This document shows positions 1 to 6,497 of a stretch of DNA of 15,158 nt, one piece after another. Source of the stretch: Candidatus Treponema faecavium (GTDB lineage Bacteria; Spirochaetota; Spirochaetia; Treponematales; Treponemataceae); assembly GCA_019113455.1 (NCBI GenBank), contig DXHG01000061.1:1-15158 (forward strand). Reading direction: 5' to 3'. Within the stretch, counting starts at the first letter, position 1; each line of letters begins with the position of its first letter. Under the pieces are notes generated by a model, which was not told the origin of the DNA, made no database searches, and was given only the letters and a program-made list of their open reading frames with translations. Both the position numbers and the translations under genes were made by a program.

Positions 1-129
1 AGTTTGCCGTCGGCAAATGAAACGTTTGCCATCGGCAAGTGTCTCGCTGGCCGACGGCAAATTTCGTACAGGATAAACGGCAAAATAAAATTTAGCCATC
101 GGCAAATATGTTAGTTTGCCGCCAGCGGC
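1..129. repeat. Phased palindromic repeat array, copy 1 (cut by window edge)
   Basis: Six full or half copies of the palindrome TTTGCCGTCGGCAAA are centred at about 10, 32, 54, 77, 99 and 122, so neighbouring centres lie 22 or 23 bp apart. The clearest are 3-17 (perfect), 25-39 and 95-106; the site at 77 keeps only the right half, CGGCAAA. The order of spacings (22, 22, 23, 22) and the sequence between sites match the right half of the larger array at 10091-10180. The missing left half may therefore lie just before the window. No gene is seen in this stretch. What binds or uses the sites is unknown. Confidence 0.85.
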
Positions 130-194
130 AGTCATCACGTGTATCGCCTGTTCAGTTATTTTAAATGCAGCGTTTGGCAGCAGCAGCATCTGGC

Positions 195-215
195 GCTTGC
201 CGCTCTGCGGCAAGC
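195..215. repeat. Perfect 9-bp hairpin upstream of the GGDEF gene
   Basis: GCTTGCCGC pairs with GCGGCAAGC across a TCT loop. No T-run follows, so it is not a typical intrinsic terminator. It lies between the palindrome array and the promoter of the cyclase gene. It also lies inside the reading frame that stays open 5' of the cyclase start, which argues that this upstream extension is not coding. Confidence 0.6.
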
Positions 216-259
216 CTCAGTGCTGGAGAGGCGTTGTTCTCCTTCCTCCACAAAAACGC

Positions 260-289
260 TTGTTTTATGCACCGTACATGTGATATGCT
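260..289 (+). promoter_or_regulatory. Predicted sigma-70-type promoter of the GGDEF gene
   Basis: A TTGTTT -35 element (260-265) and a TATGCT -10 element (284-289) are 18 bp apart. Transcription would begin near 296 and leave a leader of under 20 bases before the ATG at 313. GAGG at 304-307 is a suitable ribosome binding site for that start. Confidence 0.5.
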
Positions 290-312
290 GTTATGTACTA
301 TTTGAGGTTCGG

Positions 313-1410
313 ATGTTAGAAAAGATTCGCCAGCTGTACCGAAGCAGGGCAACTACCACACTGCGCTCGGCAGTTGATTTTCAAATGAAATTCATGCTTG
401 TCTACGCCGCCTGTGTGCATTTGGGCCTGGCAGCAATCAGTTTTTATTTTTCAATGCCGGAACTGGGCGTGTACTATCTTGCAACGCTGCTCCTGTTTGT
501 ACTATTTGCGCGGTTTATCGACAGCAAAAGCTTTCTGCTTATTTATTTTCTTACGTATGCTGAAATCACGTTTCACTTAAGCCTGATTCACCGCCTTATC
601 GGCGTATCAATCGCGATAGAACTGTACTATATATTGCTCATTCCCATCGGCTCGTACATATTCCTCATGCCGTACCGCAGGCTGTTTCAGGTACTGTTTG
701 TGTGCGCCGCGCTCCTGCTCAACATCGTTTCGTACAGCTGCGTGCAGATGATGAATCTTGATTCCGGGCACATATTAAAAGTCCCGATGGATACGCACAC
801 GATTTTTACCATTTATTGCGTTATTTCCGCGTTCTGCATGGCGGCGCTGCAGTCGGCATTCTTTATCCGCAGCATTGTCAACCGGCTTTCTACTATTAAG
901 GGAGAAAACATCACGCTCAGCCACCGCGCGCATCATGACGCGCTCACCGGACTGAAAAACCGGTACGAAATGAATATCCGCCTTGAACACGCGTTTCTGG
1001 ACTATAAGCAGCGCCATATTCCCTGTTCGGTCTGTATCGGCGACATAGATAAATTTAAAAACGTGAACGACACGTACGGACATACTGCAGGAGACTATGT
1101 GCTTAAAGCTGTTGCCGACATTCTGCAGAAAAACACGCGCAAAAACGACGCCGTCGGACGCTGGGGCGGGGAGGAGTTTATCCTGCTCATGCAGGGGGAC
1201 AAAACCGCCTGCTACGACTGCGCAGAAAAGCTGCGCAACATTATCGCCAATCACACGTTTTCCTATAACGGCCGTGTCATTCCGGTTACAATCACGTTCG
1301 GCGTCGCAAGCGCCGACAGCACGATGCAAGAATACATCAATGTGCTGGAGGCTGCTGACGCGCTGCTTTATGAGGGCAAAAAACGCGGGCGAAACTGCAC
1401 GCGCATGTAA
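313..1410 (+). CDS. Six-TM membrane diguanylate cyclase (GGDEF domain)
   Basis: This protein of 365 residues should make cyclic di-GMP from two GTP at the inner membrane. Six hydrophobic segments can be seen at about residues 26-46, 50-68, 72-92, 98-118, 124-144 and 163-185, followed by a cytoplasmic GGDEF domain (about 205-365). The domain has DALTGLKNR near 209, GDIDKFKNVND near 243 (metal and guanine contacts) and an intact GGEEF at 285-289, so it is predicted to be active. RKND (276-279), five residues before GGEEF, fits the RxxD inhibitory site that binds product. The frame is open back to an ATG at 139, but that part runs through a hairpin and a promoter. The ATG at 313 has GAGG five bases upstream and starts MLEKIRQLYRS, so it is preferred. 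The membrane part matches no sensor family I can name. It is not close to another gene on the same strand. Confidence 0.9.
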   Translation: MLEKIRQLYRSRATTTLRSAVDFQMKFMLVYAACVHLGLAAISFYFSMPELGVYYLATLLLFVLFARFIDSKSFLLIYFLTYAEITFHLSLIHRLIGVSIAIELYYILLIPIGSYIFLMPYRRLFQVLFVCAALLLNIVSYSCVQMMNLDSGHILKVPMDTHTIFTIYCVISAFCMAALQSAFFIRSIVNRLSTIKGENITLSHRAHHDALTGLKNRYEMNIRLEHAFLDYKQRHIPCSVCIGDIDKFKNVNDTYGHTAGDYVLKAVADILQKNTRKNDAVGRWGGEEFILLMQGDKTACYDCAEKLRNIIANHTFSYNGRVIPVTITFGVASADSTMQEYINVLEAADALLYEGKKRGRNCTRM

Positions 1411-1424
1411 TGTGCGCACTTCTT

Positions 1425-1454
1425 GCAGCTGCGCTGCGGCGAGCGTTTTTTTTT
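1425..1454 (+). terminator. Probable intrinsic terminator of the GGDEF gene
   Basis: GCAGC and GCTGC (1425-1437) form a stem with a TGC loop. Eight bases follow, and then a run of nine T at 1446-1454. The eight-base gap between stem and T-run is longer than ideal; a short CGCT/AGCG stem directly before the T-run is an alternative. It merges with the start of dispersed repeat copy A. Confidence 0.45.
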
Positions 1455-1548
1455 GCAGGTTCCCTGCGGGGTGTTGCTGCGCTTGCACGCGGGCTTGTTT
1501 TTGTCAGCCTGCGGCTGGGGCTTTCTTATTCTCTGTAATTTGTTTTGG
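1455..1548 (+). repeat. Dispersed hairpin repeat, copy A
   Basis: This is one of five copies in the window of an intergenic element. In order it holds a T-run, the hairpin GCAGG-TTC-CCTGC (1455-1467), a CTGCGGGG motif, a second short stem around GCGCTTGCACGC, and a T/C-rich tail around CTCTGTAATTTG. Its last 28 bases (1521-1548) are identical to 9709-9736 in copy D. An extra small hairpin (CAGCC-TGC-GGCTG) sits at about 1505-1517 and is absent from the other copies. Short open frames across it encode no recognisable protein. Confidence 0.75.
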
Positions 1549-1597
1549 GGAGGGAGGAGACCCTCTTCTTCAGAGGCGGGTTCTCCTCCCTCCCCAA
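1545..1597. repeat. Long purine/pyrimidine hairpin
   Basis: A 16-bp perfect stem pairs the purine-rich 1545-1560 with 1582-1597. Three more pairs (CCC with GGG) follow after one unpaired T, and a small CTCT/AGAG stem sits at the tip. Bases 1581-1614 are all pyrimidine except for AA at 1596-1597. It directly follows repeat copy A. It has no T-run, so a terminator role is possible but unsupported. Confidence 0.75.
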
Positions 1598-1649
1598 CCC
1601 CCTCTCTCCTCTCCAGCACTGTGTGAGAGATTCTACGTGTGGCACGCAT

Positions 1650-1711
1650 GGCTTTTTTCTTTGCAGATTCTCTGCGGGGCGTTTCTGCGTGTGCGCGCAG
1701 GCTTGTTACAG
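1650..1711 (+). repeat. Dispersed hairpin repeat, copy B
   Basis: The same element as copy A occurs again: a T-run, the hairpin GCAGA-TTC-TCTGC (1663-1675), CTGCGGGG, then a CTGCG/CGCAG stem at 1685-1700 and GGCTTGTT. The CTCTGTAATTTG tail is missing and is replaced by the palindromic module starting at 1712. The fifth stem pair is A-T here and G-C in copies A and C. Confidence 0.7.
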
Positions 1712-1856
1712 TGCAATAAATCGCCTGCTCCAAGCTGTCAAGTTTAGGGTGCAGTTCACATACGTCCCTAAACTTGCATGAGTACAGCCGCAAGTTTGAG
1801 GCGGTGCCTCAAACTTGGCAGCTTTGAGCAGTGCGGTAAACCGCACTGCTCAAAGC
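1712..1856. repeat. Nested palindromic module with three perfect hairpins
   Basis: Three perfect stem-loops follow one another. 1739-1776 has an 11-bp stem (CAAGTTTAGGG). 1791-1817 has a 12-bp stem (CAAGTTTGAGGC) with a GGT loop. 1821-1856 has a 17-bp stem with an AA loop, ending one base before the lacZ stop codon. At a larger scale 1712-1749 is an imperfect inverted copy of about 1807-1843, so related units alternate in direction. Bases 1766-1789 match the reverse complement of 10216-10239 at 22 of 24 positions, linking this module to repeat copy E. None of the hairpins is followed by a T-run on either strand. Confidence 0.75.
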
Positions 1857-4800
1857 CTAGATGCCGCAAAAGCTGAACTCAAAGTGAAGCGGTTTGCCTG
1901 CGGGGAGCAGGTATTCAGGATGCGTCAGCGCGCCCCATGAATCGTCTCCGCCAATTCCCATCTGAGCGAGCGCACAGCGCACCACCGTGTAATGCACCGG
2001 CGGAAGTTCATACGGATGCAGCGCGTTTTCAAGCTCATGCGGCGTGTACGGCAGCGCGGAAAAATACATGCCGTCGCCTTCAAAGCGCAGGCCTCTGCCG
2101 CGCAGGTCGCACACCGTGGCCCAGCGCACGCCGGTTTTATTGCCGCACTCCTGCGGGCGCAGGTACTTGGCCATATTGTCCATAACCGTATTGCGGTACA
2201 CGCCGAGTTTTGCGCCGCGCTCACGGTCAGCGTATGTTTCGGAGGGGCCGTTTCCGTACCACGTTACCCTGTCGTAGTCAGCGTCAAGCTTAAAGAGCAT
2301 GCCGAACTCGGGCATGTCGCTGACACCCGCGGGCGGCGCGTAATCAAGCGCCGTGTCGATGCGGCCGCACGAGTGTACCGTGTACGATACCGTACATTCA
2401 GACGCCGGTACGGTAGGCAGTATGTAGGTAAACGACACGGCAACACAGCCGTCATGTTCAGACACGGCAGGCTGACGCACCGAGCCGTCCCTGAAATCCT
2501 TATGAGACGGGTACATCGACGCGGTCTTCCACTGCGCATAGCGCATCGGCATGAGGTTTCCGCGGTCGTTGTCTGTCGGCGCGCGCCAGAAATTAGGCAG
2601 CGGCATAACGGGAAGCATTTCAACGCCGCCGCAGCGGTACGACACGAGGCCGCCGCTGAGCACGGAGAAGAGCGCCTCAAAGCCGTCGCCGCGCACGCCG
2701 ATATTGTGCGTGCTGCGGATAACCGTTACGGGCCGTTCAGAGCGCGCGGCCCTGCGCGCGGGCGCAGCTCGTGTGCATACACCCTGCCCGAACGCAATTT
2801 CGTGCCCGCGCGCCGCCCACAGCGTGTCTTCGGCAAGCGCAAACGACACCGTTACCGTGTATTCGCCCGCCATTTCAGGGATATGAACAGGCAGCGGGTA
2901 TGTTTTTTCGCACAGCGGCGCGACATCCGTAGAAAGCGGCGCCTGCGACACAAGCCTGCCTTCTTTTTCGACGCGTACCACGCAGTCAAATGTGTTCGTG
3001 TTTACAAACAGGTTCTTGTTCGTTACCGCAACGCACGCTTTTTCGCAGTCGACGGCGGCGGTGATGTTCTGATAATTGAACTTGACTTCCTGCATTTTGG
3101 GAGATTCATCGCGCTCCCCGCCGTAGACAATACCGTTGCCGCTGAAATTGCCGTCGTTGGGACGGTCGCCAAAGTCGCCGCCGTACGCCTGGAACGGAAC
3201 GCCGTAGCGGTCTTTCTTTGTAATCGACTGATCGATATAGTCCCAGATAAAGCCGCCCTGGTACAGCGGTTCCGTATCAGTTAAATCGGTATACTTATGC
3301 ATCGCGCCGCAGGAATTGCCCATCGCGTGCGCATACTCGCAGCAGATAAACGGCTTATCGCGGTGCTCCTTCAGAAATTCCTTAATCGATTCAACGGACG
3401 GATACATCTGCGACTCCATGTCGCTCGTCGCATTGTAGCGCCGATCCCAGCGGATGCCTTCGTAATGCACAAGGCGGGTCTTGTCAAGGCTTCTGAACAG
3501 TTCTGACATATCGTAGATAACTTTGCCGCCGAAAGACTCGTTGCCGCACGACCAGATGAGAATAGACGGATGGTTTTTGTCCCGCTGGTACAGCGACTGC
3601 ACGCGGTCAAGCATCGCATCGCGCCATTCCTCATGGTCGCAGGGAACAATCGCGTCATAATCCGGCTCAGGCTTGCCCGTTTCCGTGTCCCATGATCCGT
3701 GGCTTTCAAGGTTCGTTTCAGCAATCAGATAGAGCCCGTACAGGTCGCAGAGCTCGTAAAGCTCATCGCAGTCGGGATAGTGACACGTGCGCACCGCATT
3801 GATGTTATTGCGCTTCATTGTGCGCAGGTCAAGCTCAAGCTCCTCGCGGCTCACACAGCGGCCGGTCTTGGAGCTGAACTCATGGCGGTTCACTCCCTTG
3901 AACACGATGCGCTTGCCGTTTAAAAGCATAATCGAATCTGCAAGCTCAAAGCGCCGGAATCCGGTTTTCTGCCGGATAACTTCTGTCTGGACACCGTCTT
4001 CGTTATAGACGGCGATATCCACGTCATAGAGCTCAGGCGCTTCGGCGCTCCACAGCACAGGGTTCTGCACCTGCATCACAGCGCGGCACGTCTTGCCGTC
4101 TTCGGCGTCTATTTCTGCGGAGGCAGCAGGAGTCCCGTCTTTTGAAAGGGTGACGCGCACACGGCCTTTTCCCCACATATGAAGCGACACACTTAAGCCC
4201 GCTGCGTCAAGCGTTTTATTCACTTCCGGCAGCACGTGCAGGTCAAACACATGCACGTCAGGCACGGTAAACAGGTACACGTCACGGTAGAGCCCGGAAA
4301 AACGGAAAAAATCCTGATCCTCGCACCAGCTGCCGCTTGTCCACTTGAATACCTGCACCGCGAGCTTGTTCACACCGTCCGCAATATGGGGCGTCAATTC
4401 AAACTCGCTCGGCGTAAACGAATCTGACGCATACCCGACAAATGCGCCGTTAAGCCACACGGCAAGCGCACTTTCGGCGCCCTGAAACGACACGAACACG
4501 CGTCTGCCGCGCATCGATTCGGGAACTTCAAAATACTTTACGTAGCTTGCGACCGGATTGAAATACGAAGGGATTTCTCCCGGGCGTATGCCGTCATGGC
4601 CTTCCCACGGATACTGCACATTGGCGTACTGCGGGCGGTCATAGCCTTCAAACTGAATATGCGCGGGCACGCGGATTGTATCCCACGAACGGCAGTCATA
4701 CTCCGGTTTTTCAAACCCGCTCACCGCCGATGCGTAGTTCTTTGCATAATGAAACTGCCACAGCCCGTTCAGGCTGTACCGAAAACTGCCCGCACCGCCT

Positions 4801-4910
4801 GCGCGCGCTTCCATCTCATCTGCGTAATACGCATGGTCGGAATGAGCGTCAAGCCGGTTATCCCGGAAATACCGCGGATCAGAAACTTTGCCGTAGTCAA
4901 ACACCTTCAT
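1857..4910 (-). CDS. lacZ: Beta-galactosidase, glycoside hydrolase family 2 (LacZ type)
   Basis: This full-length enzyme of 1017 residues (E. coli LacZ has about 1023) hydrolyses lactose and other beta-galactosides. The N-terminal sugar-binding domain carries LNGLWQFHYA and AVWLNGAFVGY, and the TIM barrel follows. The acid/base glutamate is E458 in SCGNES, the nucleophile is E525 in FICCEYAHAMGNS, and E402 and H404 in NLESHG match the metal-binding loop. GFIWDYIDQS follows. The C-terminal small-chain domain has NFWRAPTDNDRGN and WYGNGPSETYADR. There is no signal peptide, so it should act in the cytoplasm. The ATG is preceded by AGGAAG at a good distance. It has its own promoter, and no lactose permease or regulator lies beside it. 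Substrate range beyond beta-galactosides cannot be judged from sequence. Confidence 0.96.
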   Translation of the reverse strand: MKVFDYGKVSDPRYFRDNRLDAHSDHAYYADEMEARAGGAGSFRYSLNGLWQFHYAKNYASAVSGFEKPEYDCRSWDTIRVPAHIQFEGYDRPQYANVQYPWEGHDGIRPGEIPSYFNPVASYVKYFEVPESMRGRRVFVSFQGAESALAVWLNGAFVGYASDSFTPSEFELTPHIADGVNKLAVQVFKWTSGSWCEDQDFFRFSGLYRDVYLFTVPDVHVFDLHVLPEVNKTLDAAGLSVSLHMWGKGRVRVTLSKDGTPAASAEIDAEDGKTCRAVMQVQNPVLWSAEAPELYDVDIAVYNEDGVQTEVIRQKTGFRRFELADSIMLLNGKRIVFKGVNRHEFSSKTGRCVSREELELDLRTMKRNNINAVRTCHYPDCDELYELCDLYGLYLIAETNLESHGSWDTETGKPEPDYDAIVPCDHEEWRDAMLDRVQSLYQRDKNHPSILIWSCGNESFGGKVIYDMSELFRSLDKTRLVHYEGIRWDRRYNATSDMESQMYPSVESIKEFLKEHRDKPFICCEYAHAMGNSCGAMHKYTDLTDTEPLYQGGFIWDYIDQSITKKDRYGVPFQAYGGDFGDRPNDGNFSGNGIVYGGERDESPKMQEVKFNYQNITAAVDCEKACVAVTNKNLFVNTNTFDCVVRVEKEGRLVSQAPLSTDVAPLCEKTYPLPVHIPEMAGEYTVTVSFALAEDTLWAARGHEIAFGQGVCTRAAPARRAARSERPVTVIRSTHNIGVRGDGFEALFSVLSGGLVSYRCGGVEMLPVMPLPNFWRAPTDNDRGNLMPMRYAQWKTASMYPSHKDFRDGSVRQPAVSEHDGCVAVSFTYILPTVPASECTVSYTVHSCGRIDTALDYAPPAGVSDMPEFGMLFKLDADYDRVTWYGNGPSETYADRERGAKLGVYRNTVMDNMAKYLRPQECGNKTGVRWATVCDLRGRGLRFEGDGMYFSALPYTPHELENALHPYELPPVHYTVVRCALAQMGIGGDDSWGALTHPEYLLPAGKPLHFEFSFCGI

Positions 4911-4946
4911 AGCACTTCCTTATGTCTGAATAATAGAGATGGCTCC

Positions 4947-4975
4947 ATTATCATGCGGGGTCGGCGGCGCGTCAA
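4947..4975 (-). promoter_or_regulatory. Predicted sigma-70 promoter of lacZ
   Basis: Read on the minus strand, TTGACG (4970-4975) and GATAAT (4947-4952) are 17 bp apart, close to the sigma-70 consensus. Transcription would start near 4940, giving a leader of about 30 bases. No clear operator palindrome or CRP-like site overlaps it. Confidence 0.65.
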
Positions 4976-4988
4976 TATATAATTTGCG

Positions 4989-5083
4989 CGGCGCACGCAC
5001 GGCGTTTTTTTCTTTGCAGGATCCTGCGCGGTGTTTTTACGTGTGCACGCAGGGATTTCTTTGTTATTCTCTGTAAGTTACTT
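4989..5083 (+). repeat. Dispersed hairpin repeat, copy C
   Basis: A GC-rich stem and T-run (5005-5011) precede the hairpin GCAGG-AT-CCTGC (5016-5027). A CGTG-TG-CACG stem (about 5039-5048) and the tail TTATTCTCTGTAAGTT follow. It fills the gap between the small exported-protein gene, whose stop codon is at 5086, and the lacZ promoter. Read on the minus strand it may act as a transcript end for the small gene. Confidence 0.7.
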
Positions 5084-5085
5084 TC

Positions 5086-5478
5086 CTACTGTGCGCCTCT
5101 GTGTGCTTGTATTTCTCCCTGTGTGTAGCCTGCTGCGCGCATTACGTGTACGAGGTCGGCGCGGGAGCTCATGAGGCTCACAAGTTCGGCGAGTTCAGAA
5201 CCGGTGAGCACCGTTCCTTTCGCGTTGTACGCAATGTTTGTGCCGTGCGCTGAAACGATGCGGAGCATTACAGCACCGCCGTATTCCCACACAGAGGCGG
5301 GATACTGTTTGTATATATCGCGGTAAATGCGAAGCGGGTCTGCGCCGTTTTCCGGCGGCGTTTCAGCGGGTGCGGCTGCCTGCACGGCAGGAGGCGCGGT
5401 TTGTGTGCCGGGCTCTTGAGCAAAACACGCCGCGGACAGGCATACGAGCGCGAACATACACAGCGTTCGTTTTTTCAT
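5086..5478 (-). CDS. Small exported protein of unknown function
   Basis: This 130-residue protein begins with a signal peptide: MKKRT, a hydrophobic core, then CLSAACFAQ. Cleavage by signal peptidase I after CFA is likely. The AAC just before it could instead be a relaxed spirochaete lipobox. A Pro/Ala-rich linker (about 22-46) leads to a small folded part (about 48-130) that contains YRDIYKQYPASVWEYGG and a helix-rich tail with LTGSELAELVSLM. I recognise no family. An AAGGAG site eight bases upstream supports the ATG at 5478. It is transcribed divergently from thyX and shares a 123-bp promoter region with it. Confidence 0.75.
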   Translation of the reverse strand: MKKRTLCMFALVCLSAACFAQEPGTQTAPPAVQAAAPAETPPENGADPLRIYRDIYKQYPASVWEYGGAVMLRIVSAHGTNIAYNAKGTVLTGSELAELVSLMSSRADLVHVMRAAGYTQGEIQAHRGAQ

Positions 5479-5502
5479 GTGCGTTTCTCCTTTCTGCGCT
5501 CC

Positions 5503-5511
5503 AGTATAGCA
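5503..5511 (-). promoter_or_regulatory. Predicted extended -10 promoter of the small exported-protein gene
   Basis: The minus strand reads TGCTATACT, an extended -10 element, about 25 bases before the ATG. No convincing -35 element is seen. A 14-bp perfect palindrome, GCCCTGCGCAGGGC (5521-5534), lies just upstream, between the two divergent promoters, and could be an operator. Confidence 0.4.
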
Positions 5512-5544
5512 TAAAACCGGGCCCTGCGCAGGGCTTGCACGCAG

Positions 5545-5573
5545 TTGTGTTTCAGCCGGAGTATAGATAATAT
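5545..5573 (+). promoter_or_regulatory. Predicted promoter of thyX
   Basis: TTGTGT (5545-5550) and TAATAT (5568-5573) are 17 bp apart in an AT-rich stretch. The leader to the ATG at 5602 would be about 20 bases. Confidence 0.4.
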
Positions 5574-5601
5574 ATATACAGATTTTTCATCAGGAGCGCA
5601 T

Positions 5602-6438
5602 ATGGCACATTGTACCGTACCCGAGGCGGAAGCGGTGCTGGATAAGGAGTATCCCGTACTTGACAAGGGGTTTGTCCGTTTGGTGGACTATATGGGAGGA
5701 GACGCGCGCATTGTGCAGGCGGCGCGCGTTTCGTATGGAGCCGGAACAAAAACGGTGCGCGAGGACGCAGCGCTTATCGACTATCTGCTGCGCCATCAGC
5801 ACACGTCGCCGTTTGAGCAGGTGGTGCTCACGTTTCATATCCGCATGCCGGTGTTTGTTGCGCGCCAATGGGTGCGCCACCGCACCGCGCGCATGAACGA
5901 AGTATCGGGGCGCTACTCTGTCATGAGCGAGGACTGCTATCTGCCGGCAGCTGAAGACATCGCGGTGCAGAGTGCAGACAACAAGCAGGGCAGGGCAAAT
6001 GAGCCGGTATCGCAGGCGCAGGCAGACGAGGTGCTTGCGCAGATGACTGCCGATCAGCAGCACGCGTATGACGGTTATCAGCAGCTGCTTGAAAACGGCA
6101 TCGCACGCGAGCTTGCCCGCATCAATCTGCCGCTTTCGCTCTATACCGAGCTTTACTGGCAGATAGACCTGCACAATCTCTTTCATTTCCTCAAGCTGCG
6201 GCTTGACAGCCACGCGCAGCGCGAGATCCGTGCGTATGCGCAGGTGCTGCTCGACATCACAAAGAAAGTTGCGCCGCTTGCGGCTGCATCGTTTGAAAAC
6301 CACATACAGCACGGCGTTTCGTTTTCAGGGGAAGAAATGGAAGCGCTGCGCGCCGTGCTCGCCGGAAAGGAATCTCCGCTTGCCGGCAAAAAACAGGAAC
6401 GCTTTGAGGCAAAACTCGAACAGTCTGTACAGCTGTAA
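5602..6438 (+). CDS. thyX: Flavin-dependent thymidylate synthase ThyX
   Basis: This 278-residue enzyme makes dTMP from dUMP, using FAD, NADPH and methylene-tetrahydrofolate in the cytoplasm. The family signature RHR-x7-S is complete: RHRTARMNEVS at residues 92-102, followed by GRYS. HQHTSPFEQ (about 65-73), which contacts flavin in the family, is also present. YWQIDLHNLFHFLKLRLD, about two thirds along, is the second conserved block. The ATG at 5602 has AGGAG six bases upstream. The frame is open 57 bases further 5', but that part overlaps the promoter. It is convergent with the 679-residue gene and appears to be transcribed alone. Confidence 0.96.
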   Translation: MAHCTVPEAEAVLDKEYPVLDKGFVRLVDYMGGDARIVQAARVSYGAGTKTVREDAALIDYLLRHQHTSPFEQVVLTFHIRMPVFVARQWVRHRTARMNEVSGRYSVMSEDCYLPAAEDIAVQSADNKQGRANEPVSQAQADEVLAQMTADQQHAYDGYQQLLENGIARELARINLPLSLYTELYWQIDLHNLFHFLKLRLDSHAQREIRAYAQVLLDITKKVAPLAAASFENHIQHGVSFSGEEMEALRAVLAGKESPLAGKKQERFEAKLEQSVQL

Positions 6439-6449
6439 TGGAATTGCGG

Positions 6450-6477
6450 GCAGGCGTGTTCAAAGCGCCGCGCCTGC
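6450..6477. terminator. Hairpin between two convergent genes
   Basis: GCAGGCG (6450-6456) pairs with CGCCTGC (6471-6477), 12 bases after the thyX stop and 20 bases from the stop of the facing gene. Its position suits a shared terminator, but no T-run follows on either strand, so the call is weak. Confidence 0.35.
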
Positions 6478-6497
6478 TGCCGTGTGTGCGCAGCGCG

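Noticed and set aside
139..312. A 58-residue N-terminal extension of the GGDEF protein from an earlier ATG
   Set aside because: It reads through a 9-bp hairpin and the predicted promoter, lacks a ribosome site, and the ATG at 313 has GAGG at a good distance.
775..1488. 237-codon frame opposite the GGDEF gene
   Set aside because: It is an antisense shadow covering the GGDEF domain and the start of repeat copy A; it has no recognisable domain.
1423..1626. Open frame of 67 codons after the GGDEF gene
   Set aside because: It lies wholly in repeat copy A and the purine/pyrimidine hairpin; similar peptides arise from copy D for the same reason. No start signal is convincing.
1992..3284. 430-codon open frame on the plus strand opposite lacZ
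   Set aside because: It is an antisense shadow of lacZ, rich in Arg/His/Ala as expected from the complementary codons; lacZ has complete catalytic motifs.
5590..6312. 240-codon frame opposite thyX
   Set aside because: It is an antisense shadow of thyX, which carries the full RHR-x7-S signature.
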